Under the pieces are notes generated by a model that ran no database searches, had not been told where the DNA came from, and worked only from the letters and a program-made list of their open reading frames with translations. A stretch of 64,000 nucleotides of DNA, taken from positions 30,291,001 to 30,355,000 of the forward strand of contig NC_134013.1 of assembly GCF_040712315.1 (NCBI RefSeq), in the 5' to 3' direction. The position numbers and the translations under genes were made by a program. The stretch is from Castanea sativa. Lineage: Eukaryota > Streptophyta > Magnoliopsida > Fagales > Fagaceae. Shown here one piece after another: positions 1-10,849 of the stretch; the first letter of the stretch is position 1, and every line of letters begins with the position of its first letter.

Positions 1-12
1 TGCTTCCTCATG

Positions 13-117
13 TCATCTGTCCTCTTGCCTTTTTTGCCTTATTTCTCGCCAGGTAGACCCCCGCGATGAGCCTCCAGAGCCGCTCTCAACATGACTGCCC
101 AGCCTACTGCCAGACAT
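13..117 (-). pseudogene. Start of a Gypsy gag-like reading frame, element A (broken)
   Basis: On the minus strand an ATG at 117 opens a 34-codon Ser/Gly/Arg-rich frame (begins MSGSRLGSH) that stops at a TGA at 13-15. It lies 43 bp downstream of the primer-binding site of element A, where the gag frame of a Gypsy element is expected to begin. The frame resembles the basic, low-complexity N-terminus common in such gag proteins, but no diagnostic gag motif lies inside the window. The early stop suggests decay. The rest of the element is off the left edge. Confidence 0.4.
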
Positions 118-159
118 TCTTCCGTGCGCGCCGAGATAGTACCACAGCTACGTAGGAGA

Positions 160-177
160 TTCCTACAGACGGCGCCA
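160..177 (-). other. Primer-binding site of Gypsy element A
   Basis: Minus-strand TGGCGCCGTCTGTAGGAA starts 2 bp inside the LTR edge at 180. The first nine bases match the 3' end of plant tRNA-Asp, as in many plant Ty3/Gypsy elements. It fixes the orientation: the element is on the minus strand and its body lies to the left. Confidence 0.8.
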
Positions 178-179
178 AT

Positions 180-1096
180 TGTGCGCACCCAAATATGGCT
201 AATGGGCCTAAAAAGTATTTGGGCTCACAATCTATTTGTATTGTGGGCTTTTCGGATTTCCTACAATGGGTGATGCTATGCTCGGCAACCCCAGCGCCCA
301 AATCTCCCCTGTTTTCACTACCACTCTCCCTCTTTTCCAAGGATGATCACCTTTTCTCCCTAGTCTCTCCTCTCTGGAATTGCCAACCCCCTCAACTGAA
401 TCTTCCTTGCCTATTTATAGCCAAAGTTAGTGGAATGACCATAATCATTTTCCTGGTCAGTGGAAAGAGAGGTCCAATACTGTTTCCCCTAAGTGGATGT
501 TTAATTGTGAGTGGGAGAAGGTGACAGTGGCATTGGAACTAGCTCCACTGCTAGACTTGATGCCCAGCAGAGGCATTCCCTAAGCAACAGAAGGAAGGTC
601 CAATACCATTATCCCTAAGTGGATGTTCAATTGTAAGTGGGAGAAGGTGACAGTGGCATTGGAGTTATCTCCACCGCTAGACTTGATGCTCGGCAGAGGC
701 ATTCCCTAAGCAACGGAAGAGAGGTCCAATACTATTATCCCTAAGTTGATGTTCAATTGTGAGTGGGAGAAGGTGACAGTGGCATTGGAACTAGCTCCAC
801 CGCTGGGAGATTGCTCGGCAGAAACTCCCCATAGGGGATGCCGTTTATTGAGAGTTCCTCCAGCCCCAGTGACGTGCATACTGAGGATGAGGCCCCCATC
901 CTTGCCGCTCATGTCATAAACGCTTTAATCCCTAGTCCTCGGGTTCTTAGACAAGCGTAAAAACTCGCATGGAATGAGCCTGTTGGTTTGATTAGTGTCA
1001 GGTCCTTACACGTGGTATTGCCTCCATGGGCCACTATGAGTAAATGGGCTTGAAGGAGGGGGACGCCCGTACAAGATGTTTTAACCTTGTTCAACA
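180..1096 (-). mobile_element. 5' LTR of Gypsy element A (917 bp)
   Basis: On the plus strand the LTR begins TGTGCGCACCC next to the primer site and ends TTGTTCAACA, so it has TG...CA ends. The right edge was chosen from the TG/CA rule and the change to AT-rich DNA. The partner LTR is outside the window, so the outer edge and target duplication cannot be confirmed. It contains a 126-bp tandem repeat (471-830). Confidence 0.7.
471..830. repeat. 126-bp tandem repeat inside LTR A, ~2.9 copies
   Basis: Units begin at 471, 597 and 723 with GGTCCAATAC and share the motifs GAGAAGGTGACAGTGG and AGGCATTCCCTAAGCAAC. The third copy decays after about 95 bp. Both spacings are exactly 126 bp. Confidence 0.9.
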
Positions 1097-1117
1097 ATTT
1101 AATTTTGTAACTTCTGA

Positions 1118-1284
1118 TTTATTTATTTTATTTCTATAATTTTTACATATTCAATATGATCCTTCTATCTAATTTCATCACATTGTACTATAAGGGATCT
1201 TCTTTATTTATTTCATTCCTATAACTTTACATATTCAGTATAATCCTTCTGTCTAATTTCATCACATTGTATTGTTAGGGATCT
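1118..1284. repeat. 83-bp tandem duplication
   Basis: Two adjacent units (1118-1200 and 1201-1284) share TTTATTTATTT, ACATATTCA, ATCCTTCT and TAATTTCATCACATTGTA and both end in GGGATCT. AT-rich and non-coding, just outside LTR A. The following stretch to 1553 is AT-rich with no feature seen. Confidence 0.8.
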
Positions 1285-1553
1285 TGAAAATGACATCAAT
1301 TGATATTTTTCGGTTTCTTAAATAAATAAAATGAAAAACTACTTCTAAATAGGAATAATTTTTATTTATTTTTTTTTAATCTCACTCTCCCTCTCCTTCC
1401 ATCCAAACTGGCCATTTGGCCATTAGGTTAACTATCTGTGTGTTTGGGAGTTGAAGCTATAGCAAAGACAGGTATTAGCATTTGACCAAAAAAAAAACAT
1501 ATACTTTGAAATGGATTCAAGACAAAGCACAAGAAATCACATCATGCTGATCC

Positions 1554-1559
1554 TTTATT
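1554..1559 (-). terminator. Polyadenylation signal AATAAA for the UGT gene
   Basis: AATAAA on the minus strand begins about 25 bp beyond the UGT stop codon, in a T/A-rich 3' flank. The same flank is partly conserved next to the pseudogene copy. Confidence 0.5.
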
Positions 1560-1583
1560 ATCATTTTCTAGTAAGCTAGCACA

Positions 1584-3011
1584 TCATTTTTTGTCTCTCT
1601 TCCATAACTTAGCCACCTCGGCCAGTGATTTAATAAACGACCCATCTTTGCTCAATGCCTTTTCAGCTGCATTCTTTAGCTCTTTCATTTTGTTCCGAAG
1701 CGATTTCCCTTCTTCTCCTTCAATTAGGCCTCTCGCGTAGCTTGCAACGTCTTTATGTCCCACCAAGCCCTTATCGTTCACTTTGACCCTAAATGCAACC
1801 TTCAGATCATCAGCTAGCAATGTAGCGTTCATCCTTTGCTCCGCATAGAGTGGCCATGCAATCAATGGCACGCCATTGACAATGCTCTCTAGGACTGAGT
1901 TCCACCCACAATGACTCAAGAACCCCCCGGTTGAACCATGGCTCAAGACATGTATTTGAGGAGCCCAAGAGGGCACAACTAGCCCCACATCTTTGGTCCT
2001 CTCCAAGAACCCTTTGGGAAGAAAATCAAAGGGGCTCTTGATGCTTTGAACGCTAAAGAAACTGGCATTGGCTGCTGTTTCATGTGGGCTCCTAACAACC
2101 CAAAGAAATCTTTGCCCACTCATTTCAAGTCCTAAGGCCAATTCATTTACTTGCTCATGTGAAAGAGTCCCACCACTACCAAATGAAACATATAACACAG
2201 ACCCATTTGGTTGTTTATCCAACCACCTCAAACATTCAGACTCATCAAACCCGCGATCTGAACCGGACTGAACTAGCGGTCCAACGGGGTAAACCGGTGG
2301 CTTACCCTCTCCAACTTCATTCAAAGCTTTAAAAGCACCAGGCTCCAAATCCATGAAGCTGTTAACCATAATTCCAGCAGCAAGATGGACTTGTTTGACA
2401 CTGAATAGCATCCTTTCGTAGGCCACATTCTTTCTATCTTGCATTGGGTCTGGTAAATCACTCCCATGGATTGGCACACATCCAGATAATTTCACCGGTT
2501 CAGGCAAGTCTCTGTACTCACAAGAAAACCTTTCATCAAGCTCTGGTATGTAAAAGCCTAACAACAATGACATCGCGTTTACAGTGAAAAAAATGTAAGA
2601 CGAAACACCGAATTCTTCAGCTACATCAAGAACATCGAAACCAAATACATCAACTACGAAGGCCACTAGCCGAGTTGAGTCAGCTAAGACCTTGATTGAG
2701 TCTCGTAGAGCAGGGAGGGACCGTGTGAGACTGAGTGCAATACGAGTCTCGATTTTAACATCCTCGGAGAGGTCATCAAAGTTCACAGGAGGAAGAAAGA
2801 TGGAGGATATGGAATCGGGAAGGGACTCAAGGACAGCTTTTTGAGGTTTCATGGATGACCCATCATCAGTGGTAATGATGAAGGTGACAAAGAAATCGTG
2901 GTGCAGGACGAGTCGCTTGGCGAGCTCAACGAGTGGGATTAGGTGACCCATCCCTGGACTGGGCACAATTGCTACATGGTTGTGGGGTGAACTCTGTTGA
3001 GTGTGTTCCAT
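1584..3011 (-). CDS. UDP-glycosyltransferase, UGT72 family (hydroquinone glucosyltransferase-like)
   Basis: A complete intronless 475-aa family-1 glycosyltransferase, the usual length for plant UGTs. The enzyme is expected to move glucose from UDP-glucose to a phenolic hydroxyl (monolignol, hydroquinone or xenobiotic phenol) in the cytosol. The N-terminal acceptor half has the catalytic His23 in PSPGMGHLIPL and the charge-relay Asp121 in VVDVFG. The C-terminal half carries a full 44-residue PSPG box, Trp349 to Gln392, starting WAPQ, with the HCGWNS core and the C-terminal Gln that favours UDP-glucose. It resembles UGT72B proteins through most of its length, including VYPVGPLVQSG and [14 protein letters not shown]. 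The start is the first ATG and matches the family N-terminus. No TATA box is clear upstream; a CCAAT motif lies about 30 bp before the ATG. A dead copy lies at 23162-24559. The family call is firm; the exact acceptor is not known. Confidence 0.95.
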   Translation of the reverse strand: MEHTQQSSPHNHVAIVPSPGMGHLIPLVELAKRLVLHHDFFVTFIITTDDGSSMKPQKAVLESLPDSISSIFLPPVNFDDLSEDVKIETRIALSLTRSLPALRDSIKVLADSTRLVAFVVDVFGFDVLDVAEEFGVSSYIFFTVNAMSLLLGFYIPELDERFSCEYRDLPEPVKLSGCVPIHGSDLPDPMQDRKNVAYERMLFSVKQVHLAAGIMVNSFMDLEPGAFKALNEVGEGKPPVYPVGPLVQSGSDRGFDESECLRWLDKQPNGSVLYVSFGSGGTLSHEQVNELALGLEMSGQRFLWVVRSPHETAANASFFSVQSIKSPFDFLPKGFLERTKDVGLVVPSWAPQIHVLSHGSTGGFLSHCGWNSVLESIVNGVPLIAWPLYAEQRMNATLLADDLKVAFRVKVNDKGLVGHKDVASYARGLIEGEEGKSLRNKMKELKNAAEKALSKDGSFIKSLAEVAKLWKRDKK

Positions 3012-3340
3012 GCTAAATTGTAGATGGAGCTCAATTGTGACTTATTGGCTCTGAAACTGTGATCATTTGATGTGAGGAAGCGAAGGTGAAGGTCACCAAC
3101 CTAAAATAGTGTGCTTACGATTACGAATTACGAGGAAGAGATAGACTTTTTGAGCTCGAGTTAATGTTCAGTTGTTTGTAGATTGGTTTGATTTACAGAC
3201 GTGTGAAGGAGATACATCTCCACTTGTTTTTCCAAAGAAACCTGTGTTGTGATCGTATTGGCCTCTCCGTTGTTGTGACATTTATCATTTATGCATTGCC
3301 GCGTGGTGATTACTTGTCTCGAGGACTAAGTTTCAACTAA
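3012..3340 (-). promoter_or_regulatory. UGT upstream region, partly duplicated
   Basis: The 5' flank of the UGT gene. Blocks such as TTACGAATTACGA, GTGTGAAGGA.ATACATCT and GCCGCGTGGTGA recur in order upstream of the pseudogene (24690-24880), so the duplication includes the promoter side. A CCAAT motif is visible on the minus strand near 3040. From 3340 to 3697 I see only AT-rich DNA and a short (AT)n tract at 3450-3468. Confidence 0.4.
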
Positions 3341-3697
3341 TTGGGCAAATTACCATCTGCACCTATGGTGCGGTTGTCAATTCATAAATATGAATACTTG
3401 TGAAATGTGAGGATAAGAGCCGGGTTTAAGTTTTCAAGAGAAAGTTTTATATATATATATATATATACACTTAGATTAGGTTACAGTAGAAATTCTATCT
3501 TGTATAAAAAATAATAATTTGGCAAATTAAGGGCTGTTTGACATTATTGTTTAAATAAAAGGTTTCAATGTTTAAATAACAATAACACTTTTGACACGTA
3601 TTTCTATAACACTCAAACACATTTTTTTTTTTTAACATTTAAACATGTATTTTAAAAACACTGAAAATTGAACAATAATATTTAAACATTGTTACCT

Positions 3698-4071
3698 AAG
3701 TCGCTAACTTACTCATTTGTAGTTTGGCTAAAATATAAGTTGCTAACTTGTGGTTTTGAAATTTGACACTTTACCCGCATGAGGTTAGCTTAGTTAAATT
3801 TCTTTAATCCACATTTGTTAAAAACATGATTAAATATGTAATTTTTGCTCTGCTCTTATATCTTTCTCCTCCAAAAACATAAAAAACATAAAAATACATG
3901 ATCAAATAAGATCAAAAAGAATCAAGCAGAACACTTTGCATCATGGGATTTCAAACCACAGGTAGGCAACTTAAATTTCAGTCAAACTTCAGGTAGGTAA
4001 AGTATCAAATTTAAAACCATAGGTAGATAACTTAAATTTTAACCAAATTACAAGTGGGTAAGTTGTAATCT
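3698..4071. mobile_element. Foldback / MITE-like element with long inverted arms
   Basis: The left arm (3701-3776) and right arm (3990-4071) are inverted imperfect copies of about 80 bp, sharing AACTTAC.CA.TTGTA.TTTGG and GGTTTT.AAATTTGA.ACTTTACC. A further partial copy of the right-arm unit lies at 3945-3985. No coding capacity. The pattern fits a small non-autonomous DNA element; no target duplication was identified, so the family is open. Confidence 0.55.
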
Positions 4072-4228
4072 TCCCCAAATAATATTTTTTTAAAAATTGT
4101 TTAAGTTATATCATCAATTTAAACAATGGTGGGATCATAACTTTTTTGTTACAATTTGTTAAAAATAGTCTTGTTATTGCCTTATTGGCAATTTTAGTTT
4201 TATATACGTACCAACTATATATATACCA

Positions 4229-4290
<62 letters not shown>
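4229..4290. repeat. (ATT)n microsatellite, left part
   Basis: About 20 ATT units, ended by the solo LTR at 4291 and resumed after it at 5092. Long tyrosine or isoleucine runs predicted from this tract are not genes. Confidence 0.95.
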
Positions 4291-4291
<1 letters not shown>

Positions 4292-5091
4292 GTAAGGATA
4301 AAGGGTCTACAAATGGATACTGGGCTGTGGGCTGTGTCTGAGGACATCAAGGAGTTCGAGGACAAGTAGCTACTAATGAGGGCATACAAGTCAGTAGTCC
4401 GTGGAAGAAGTCTGGTCATAAGTGATTGTGAGTGTATTCCAAGGAGGAACACCTCCTCGATTAAGTAGAGTAGAGGTCAAAAGCCCGATCTCTCGTTAAG
4501 AACAAGGCACCAAACGATCTTGTTGGTAAGCATAAGTATCAAATAGGGATATGACCAAGGAAATGTGAGAAATATCTAAGAGGAAAGCTGCTACCATTGC
4601 ATTGAATGTTCTACAGCTAACTCTATGGCCGCATTAATGTAGAGGTAATACTTGAACAGTAATCTCCAGCCTTACAGCTACCCATGAAGACTTCAAGAAT
4701 TGGCTGATGAGACAAGTATCAAAGTCAGCAATTTGATCTACACGTGGACAATTGAGATGAAGTGAGGAAGGGGAATATAAAGAAGGAAATCCCCATTACA
4801 AGGGATTATGAGAGAATCTGTAGAAAAACTATTGTACATTGAAGAACAGTAATTGTGTTTAAGCCTAAGAGAGATATATAAGAATAACTATCCTCGGGCA
4901 TTGCCCAAGGAGGAATTTCTTTGCACCAAACTGTTTGTTCATGCTTTCAAATATCATTCAGCTTACTATGATAACTGTCCAACTCATTGGAGTTAAGTTT
5001 CTAGCTCACTCTTTACAAATTTATTGTTTTTGGCTCTTTGAGCCTGAGTCCTTTTCACTTTTGGGCTTTGAATTCAAAACTTGGTCTTATA
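4291..5091 (+). mobile_element. Solo LTR (801 bp) inserted in an (ATT)n tract
   Basis: Starts TGTAAGGATAAAGGG and ends CTTGGTCTTATA; the ends were probably TGTAAG...CTTACA with one change in the terminal CA. The 5 bp on both sides are ATTAT, which fits a target duplication but is weak evidence in an ATT repeat. A TATA-like GAATATAAAG near 4773 suggests plus orientation. No primer site or purine tract flanks it, so it is read as a solo LTR. It is not the LTR of element A, B or D. Confidence 0.65.

Positions 5092-5127
<36 letters not shown>
5092..5127. repeat. (ATT)n microsatellite, right part
   Basis: Continuation of the 4229-4290 array on the other side of the solo LTR. Confidence 0.9.
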
Positions 5128-6301
5128 TGATACAAGACAGAATTCTACTCTAACCTAATTTATGTATATGTGTCTGAAATTTTCTTCTGGAGACTTTGAC
5201 CTTAGCCCTTGCCCCCTCTCATACTCTACAAATACTTATACTTTTGGAGTAATCATCACACCAAAAATGTGCGATAATATATATACCAATTATAACTGAT
5301 CACATAAAATGTGAAACATTGTGTCAAACTCATGTGATCAGTGCCATAATAACGTTTTGGAACAAATTGATTAAGATCTCTATAGAAAAAATTTTAAAAT
5401 ATTGAAAAGCAAGATATACGTGAAGAATCTACTTTCTAGTTAATTTACAGATGAGGGACAGTTTAAACTTTATAGTTAATTTACCGATGACGGACAGTTT
5501 AAATCTACTTTAATATGTTAAATCTACTATATTAGCATCGCTCCCTACACATTTTGATCACCTAGTCACTATGTTGATGTTCAAGTATGATACTCTTAAA
5601 TTTTAGTCAAAGTAAATGTTTAAGTCAAGATGTAATTGGTTCCATGAAAGACTGACTCTTAAATGAGATTGGACCAAGAATGTGTTCTTCCGCTATTAAA
5701 CCTCTAATTAATTAAAAAGATGATATTATTCACTTGGAATTGTCTAATGCTTGCATATCCACTATAATAAGAACTACCAACCAATAGAACTCTACCTTTT
5801 AATTAAATTTTAATTAATCTTATTAGAAACAATCAAAATTAACCTTAACGAATATCATGAAAGTATGTTTATGGTAAAATCATGATCGATCAATCAAATT
5901 TAAGCATTTATAAAAACAATGATTCTAGAAATGTATTGAACACAAAATATAAAAAGACCAATTTATCCCTAGATGCTTTATGGCCACTTAGAATTTGTAC
6001 ATTTGGACCAAGGTCAGTTTTAAAAAATTTCACTGATGCCAAACAAAAAAATTTACCCCAAACACAAAAACAGTGAAAAATAATGAAAATAAAGGGTTGC
6101 AAGATGGGTGTCTATACCGATCAATTCTAAATTTACATGTGTCATTGAATTAATTAAATGAAATACCAATGAGAAAATTAAATGGTGTTGTGTGTCATCT
6201 AAATTATAACATTAAATCAATAATTTTTATTTTATTTTAAGAAGGAACATCACATTGATAAATTAAAAAATGTGATATGTCCCTTGCAACAACATAATAA
6301 A
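5128..6301. other. AT-rich intergenic DNA
   Basis: No gene, RNA or element ends recognised. Short repeats only, for example GGACAGTTTAAA at about 5457 and 5494. Any open frames are short and have no recognisable content. Confidence 0.6.
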
Positions 6302-6306
6302 GATAT

Positions 6307-7083
6307 TATAAGGTCACAATTTGCACCTAAGCTCAATAGTAGAGAAGGGCCAAAGAGCCCAATACAATAAATTTGTAAAGAGTGGGTTCTAAATCTAATT
6401 GTTTGTGGGCTTAGTTAATAACGGTAATGACTCCGGATCATAAAACAATTGTGATTGACAAGTTTATATGATGAAAAACCGTCATCGGACCCAAGCCGAG
6501 GAGCTAGATCTTAGCCTTCTTTCTTCTTTAAAGGAAGATCAAAAAATATTTAGTCTACAGTGTTTTCTTTCTTTTCTCTCCGATCCCTCTTTTCGGAATG
6601 TCTCCTGCCCCTTTTATATCATCTTTCTTTCTCTCTACTTCCTCCATGTAGGGATCAAATTACTTGTTTGGATACTTGTCCCATCAACCCCTCCTTGAAG
6701 TCTTTGGTAATAGCTGTAAGGCTGAACTTTAATGCTCAGACATCACTTCCCCATTAATGCGGCCAGAGGTTTAGTTGCAGAGCAATTAGTGCAGTGGTAG
6801 CGGCTTTATCTTGGATATTTCATAACCCTTCTTCCTATCCTGTACATCCACCATGCATATCTTTACTTATAGGATCTCCTAGAACATCGCTTTTGGACGT
6901 TGGGTAACACTTTCCTACCTCGACTTTATTTAGCCTCGGACGGACTCCTCCTCGGACCAACTTCCGGGATGACCTTGATCAGTCTTTGCCTCTTGGGTTG
7001 ATATTCCCCCATCCTTGAACCATTTAATTTTCTCGGATTAGGCCTCTGGCTCAATACATACTCTTGGGCCCATTAACCCTACA
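6307..7083 (-). mobile_element. 3' LTR of element B (777 bp)
   Basis: Nearly the same sequence as 16511-17292; ends CCCTACA. The first base pair of the expected TG is changed to TA at 6307. On the minus strand a TATA box (GATATAAAAG) lies near 6611-6620. Confidence 0.95.
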
Positions 7084-7098
7084 ATAGCCCCTCGAGAT
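7084..7098 (-). other. Polypurine tract of element B
   Basis: Minus-strand TCTCGAGGGGCTAT directly abuts the 3' LTR, the place where plus-strand DNA synthesis is primed. Confidence 0.7.
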
Positions 7099-7611
7099 TC
7101 TCATTTATGCCATCTTGGGAGGAAAAGAGGATCTTCATATCTATCATTGTTATTTTGTATTCGTCATACATTATCCTTAACAGTGAAGGTGTCTCTTAAA
7201 CTACCCATTATACATTCTTGACGCTTCTCCATGCGAGACACTCCCTCATTAAATTTCTACAGCTTTTTGTCCCCCACAACTACAATGTGATGCAAATCCA
7301 ACGGCTGAGAATTGTGTAGGAACACAGGAGGAATTTTCCCGCTTGTAAACCTTCTTTGATATAAATATCATCTTATCAAATCATCTTTCTCACTTCAACA
7401 TTCATACAACGAACCTGCAAAATTTCACAGTCTACACGTGCCCTCACAGGTACCAAGAATTAATCTGAGGAGGTTTTTCTTCTTAGTGTAAGTCTTCATA
7501 AACTTCTTCACTCATTCTCTTTTCGTATACTTTTCACTCTTCTGTGTGTCTTTCTCTTTGGCTCACTTTGCCCTTTCTTTATTTTTCTATACCTTTAACC
7601 CTCTCTTAAAA

Positions 7612-10313
7612 ATGAGTAGATTTGCCTCCTTAGTAGATTCCGAGGAAAAAATAGAACAGTTTAAAACCTTGTATAAGATTCCACCAGGGGTATCCATTAG
7701 GTACCGTGAGGAAGGAGAGTGGCATGAGAAAAGGCAGGAGGGAGAAGTAGGAATCCCAATGATCACCTTTATAGAGGGGAGAATGAGAATCCCAATGGGC
7801 ACAATTACTAGAGACTACCTTAGGGCTCACCGGTTAGCTCCTACCCAGTGTGTCCTAAACGTGTTTAGAATATTAGGTTGTATAGATGCACTTAACAAAA
7901 GGATGGGTTTAGAACTTACCCATCACGGCATTAATTGGATCTACAACCTTTACCACCTAAAAGGGCAAGGGTACTACCTAAAGTCCAGGTATCCCGAGGT
8001 CAGGCTTATCTAATGCCTCCCCGATTCCAACAAAGGCCTGAACAAGGATTTTCTGATCGTGTCTAGGAGTGGCACGATGGCCTACCTTGTGCGACAAGAG
8101 AAGGGATACCAGGTGGGGTTCTAGGTTTAAGTCAGTCATTCCAGAGTCACCCTTTACTCTTTATTTCCTTCTTATGTTTGTACTTACAACATTCCTTTGA
8201 TTAACATTGTTTTTCGTTAATGATTTGCAGATAGGCACGCCGCCATTCCGAATTTCAGTCTTGTCAACAAAGCAAGTTTGGACAAAATCTTGAAAGTCAA
8301 GATATATGTTCATAGCGACGGTCAACTTAGAGCGGCGCATTTGATCCTTGGATATACCCCTATATCCCAAACCTTTCAAGCGCCGAAGTATGTCATAAAG
8401 GCTAGCAACCCCCACCTGCACCGTATAAGTGTTGCTATCGAAGGTTTCCTTCTTCCCGAGGGCATTCCTATCCCTGGAGGTATTCTAATCACACAGCCCA
8501 TACCAGAAGGCATCCCTACAGTACCTCTTCCACCCTAACGTAAAACTGGTGATGTAACCTCCTCCCAACCCATTATCAAGGAAGAGGAAGAAATCATTGA
8601 AGTCTTAGATTTCAAGGATGAATTTGATGTTTTCAACCAACCTACCCCCCTCGGAAGTCCGGCTGGTGACCTTGGCACTTCATCTGAAGATCCAGCACAT
8701 ACTTTGCAAGAAGGAATCACTATCTCGAATACAATGCTGATTGAACGCAAGCCCCGTAAGAGCCTCTGAGACCTAATGGAGGAACTTCAGACGAATGGTC
8801 AAGAAACAAGTAAGACGGCCCAAACCAAATCTCCTTCTCCCAAGGGACAAGAACAAGGGAAGTCTAAACAATCCAAGCTTCCCTCTCTTCCATCCACTCA
8901 GCCCCAACATACTGACCGGGCTGATCTCAAGAGGAAAAGGGATCAGCCTAAGGGTAAAGACGTGGTAGAGGGGGGGAAAATCTTCCTCCCAGGGAAGTAG
9001 AGCCACAAAGAGGGGCTAAACAACCCCGTACATTTCAAACGGCCTTGGAGAGGAGGGCCAAGGTTAAAATCCCTACATCTGCTTCGGTTTGGGCTCCAGC
9101 CATGATCCTAGATGATCATGCTGTCATTGCCGATGCCTTCATCAGAAGTTCTGACTCAGGAACAGCTGCCTACATGGCTGACGCATTAGAGCAAGCTCTT
9201 TTGCTGCCTGAGGATATGGCTAAACTAAGGCAAATAAGGAAGCAAGAAGTTTTCATGACTCTGAAGAAGGAACTTGCCATGGTAAGATTCCCATCCAACT
9301 TTCCTCTAACTTTTACTCATCATATTTTTATACTTAGTTTTTCTGATTTGACAATGCCCCTTTGTTCCTTTCTATTATTGTGAATAGGCCGTCCAATCTA
9401 CTCATAAGGCTGAGGAGATATTATTAGCTCACACAGAGTAATGAAAGATGAGCAGGCCAAGCGCATCAATGCCCAGAAGACCTTTAAGTTGGTAGAGAAG
9501 AAGCTACAAGAGTTCATTGCCCAGCTGAACAAGGCAGAAAGCGATAAAAAGAGCACCGAGGCAGCTCTAAAAGTAACTAAGAGGTAGGCCGAGACCCAAC
9601 GGCTACAGCTTCGCCAGGTCAACGAGGATTATACTGCGGTAAAAAAGTTGATAGAAGACATCCAAAAGAGTTTGAGGGAGTCTGGGAAGGCCAAAGAGGA
9701 AGCTAATAAAGCCAAAGAAGAAGCAATAAAAGCTAAGGAAGAAGCTGAGAACGCAAGGGATAAGGCCGAGCAGGATGGATATGAGGCCGGTGTGGCTGAG
9801 ATTGAGGAAAACTTCAGGTCAGAGGTCTTGGAAATATGTAGGTATTACTGCCTCCAAATGTGGAATGAGGCACTTACCTAGGCTAGGATTGATGCCTCTT
9901 TTGCCCTTTGGAAGACAGAAAATGTCTACTGCCCTCCAGCTATCCGAGCTTCTACCCCATTTGTCCCTAAGGCTGATGCTGTCTCCCAAGGAGCAGATGC
10001 TGGAAAGGACGGCTCAGTTGAAGCCCTTCCTTCCACTAGACCTCGGTCCGAGGAGGTAAAGTAACTTGAAGCCATCGAGCAACAAACTGAAACACTTGAG
10101 GAGGTGGCCCATGATGGTGCTCAACCCCCTATTGCCCCTAAAGAGCCTGCTATGGAGAAGGGAACTACCCAGACAATATAAATTATCTTGGCGACCCTCC
10201 CCATCACCACCAAGGAGGATCCAAAGGGCAAAGGGCTTGCTTCTGACACCATGGCTCCTATCAAGCCTTCAAAAACTTCCAAGGGCAACTTTGTGATAAA
10301 GACAAAGCCATGA
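7612..10313 (+). pseudogene. Antisense gene of Tat element B (plant mobile-domain-like plus coiled coil), broken
   Basis: Runs opposite to gag-pol. ATG at 7612, about 250 bp after a TATA-like GATATAAAT near 7358. The first ~135 codons (MSRFASLVDSEEKIEQF...) match the N-terminal region of the extra ORF known from Tat-lineage elements. Then comes a Pro/Ser/Lys-rich middle, a conserved block (SVWAPAMILDDH, ALEQALLLPEDMAKLR), and a C-terminal coiled coil with KAKEEA repeats followed by EQDGYEAGVAEIEENFRSEV. It ends with TGA at 10311-10313. A textbook GT-AG intron sits at 9282-9387 and joins in frame; a second probable intron ends at the AG at 8229-8230. Damage: stops at 8011, about 8536, 8767 and several later, frameshifts near 8990 and 9438. 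The function of this protein family is unknown; only the architecture is recognised. Confidence 0.75.
9282..9387 (+). other. Intron in the antisense gene of element B
   Basis: Donor ATG|GTAAGATT, T-rich interior, acceptor TGAATAG|GCC. Length 106 bp. The flanking codons join in phase 0 and continue the protein block. Confidence 0.7.
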
Positions 10314-10849
10314 CTTGTCCTTGTTTGCTTTTCCTTTTAGCTTTAGTAGTTTTTTTTTTTTTTTATATAAAAAAAAATGTAATTGTCTATTTTGTAAGTA
10401 AATTTTCTTTTTGAAAGACTTTAAATTATGAAAATTCCAAGTTTTTTCCTTTATGTGTATGACGTTTGTATCTTTTCCTTGTACAACTTCTATTTTGCTT
10501 AATGCATAATTAGTAGGACAATGACATATGCCTAGCTTTGTCATCTGCATAAGTGATAATTCCTTTCTAATGAATCAAAAGTTAGTTAATCAAACAAATC
10601 TAGCAAAACACCATTATAACTGCAAAGTCTATATATCACAACAGAACAATCATTCACATCATTTCCAATATAACTTAATGATCTTAAGGAAGTAATCAGA
10701 CATGGACCAAGTAACAAATATGTTGATATACTTACAAATGCTTTAAGTGATGCTCATGAACTCCCATCTTTTTAGATTATTGTCTTGGGAGTCTCCAAGA
10801 TATGCGATCAAAAGAGCTAAACATAATCAAGATCAGCCTTAAGTGTCAA
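10314..10849. other. Non-coding spacer between antisense gene and integrase of element B
   Basis: T-rich stretch after the antisense stop, then AT-rich DNA without recognisable content. Confidence 0.5.

Noticed and set aside
4174..5153. Frames with long Ile or Tyr runs at 4174-4452 and 4935-5153
   Set aside because: They are the (ATT)n microsatellite read in two frames plus LTR sequence.
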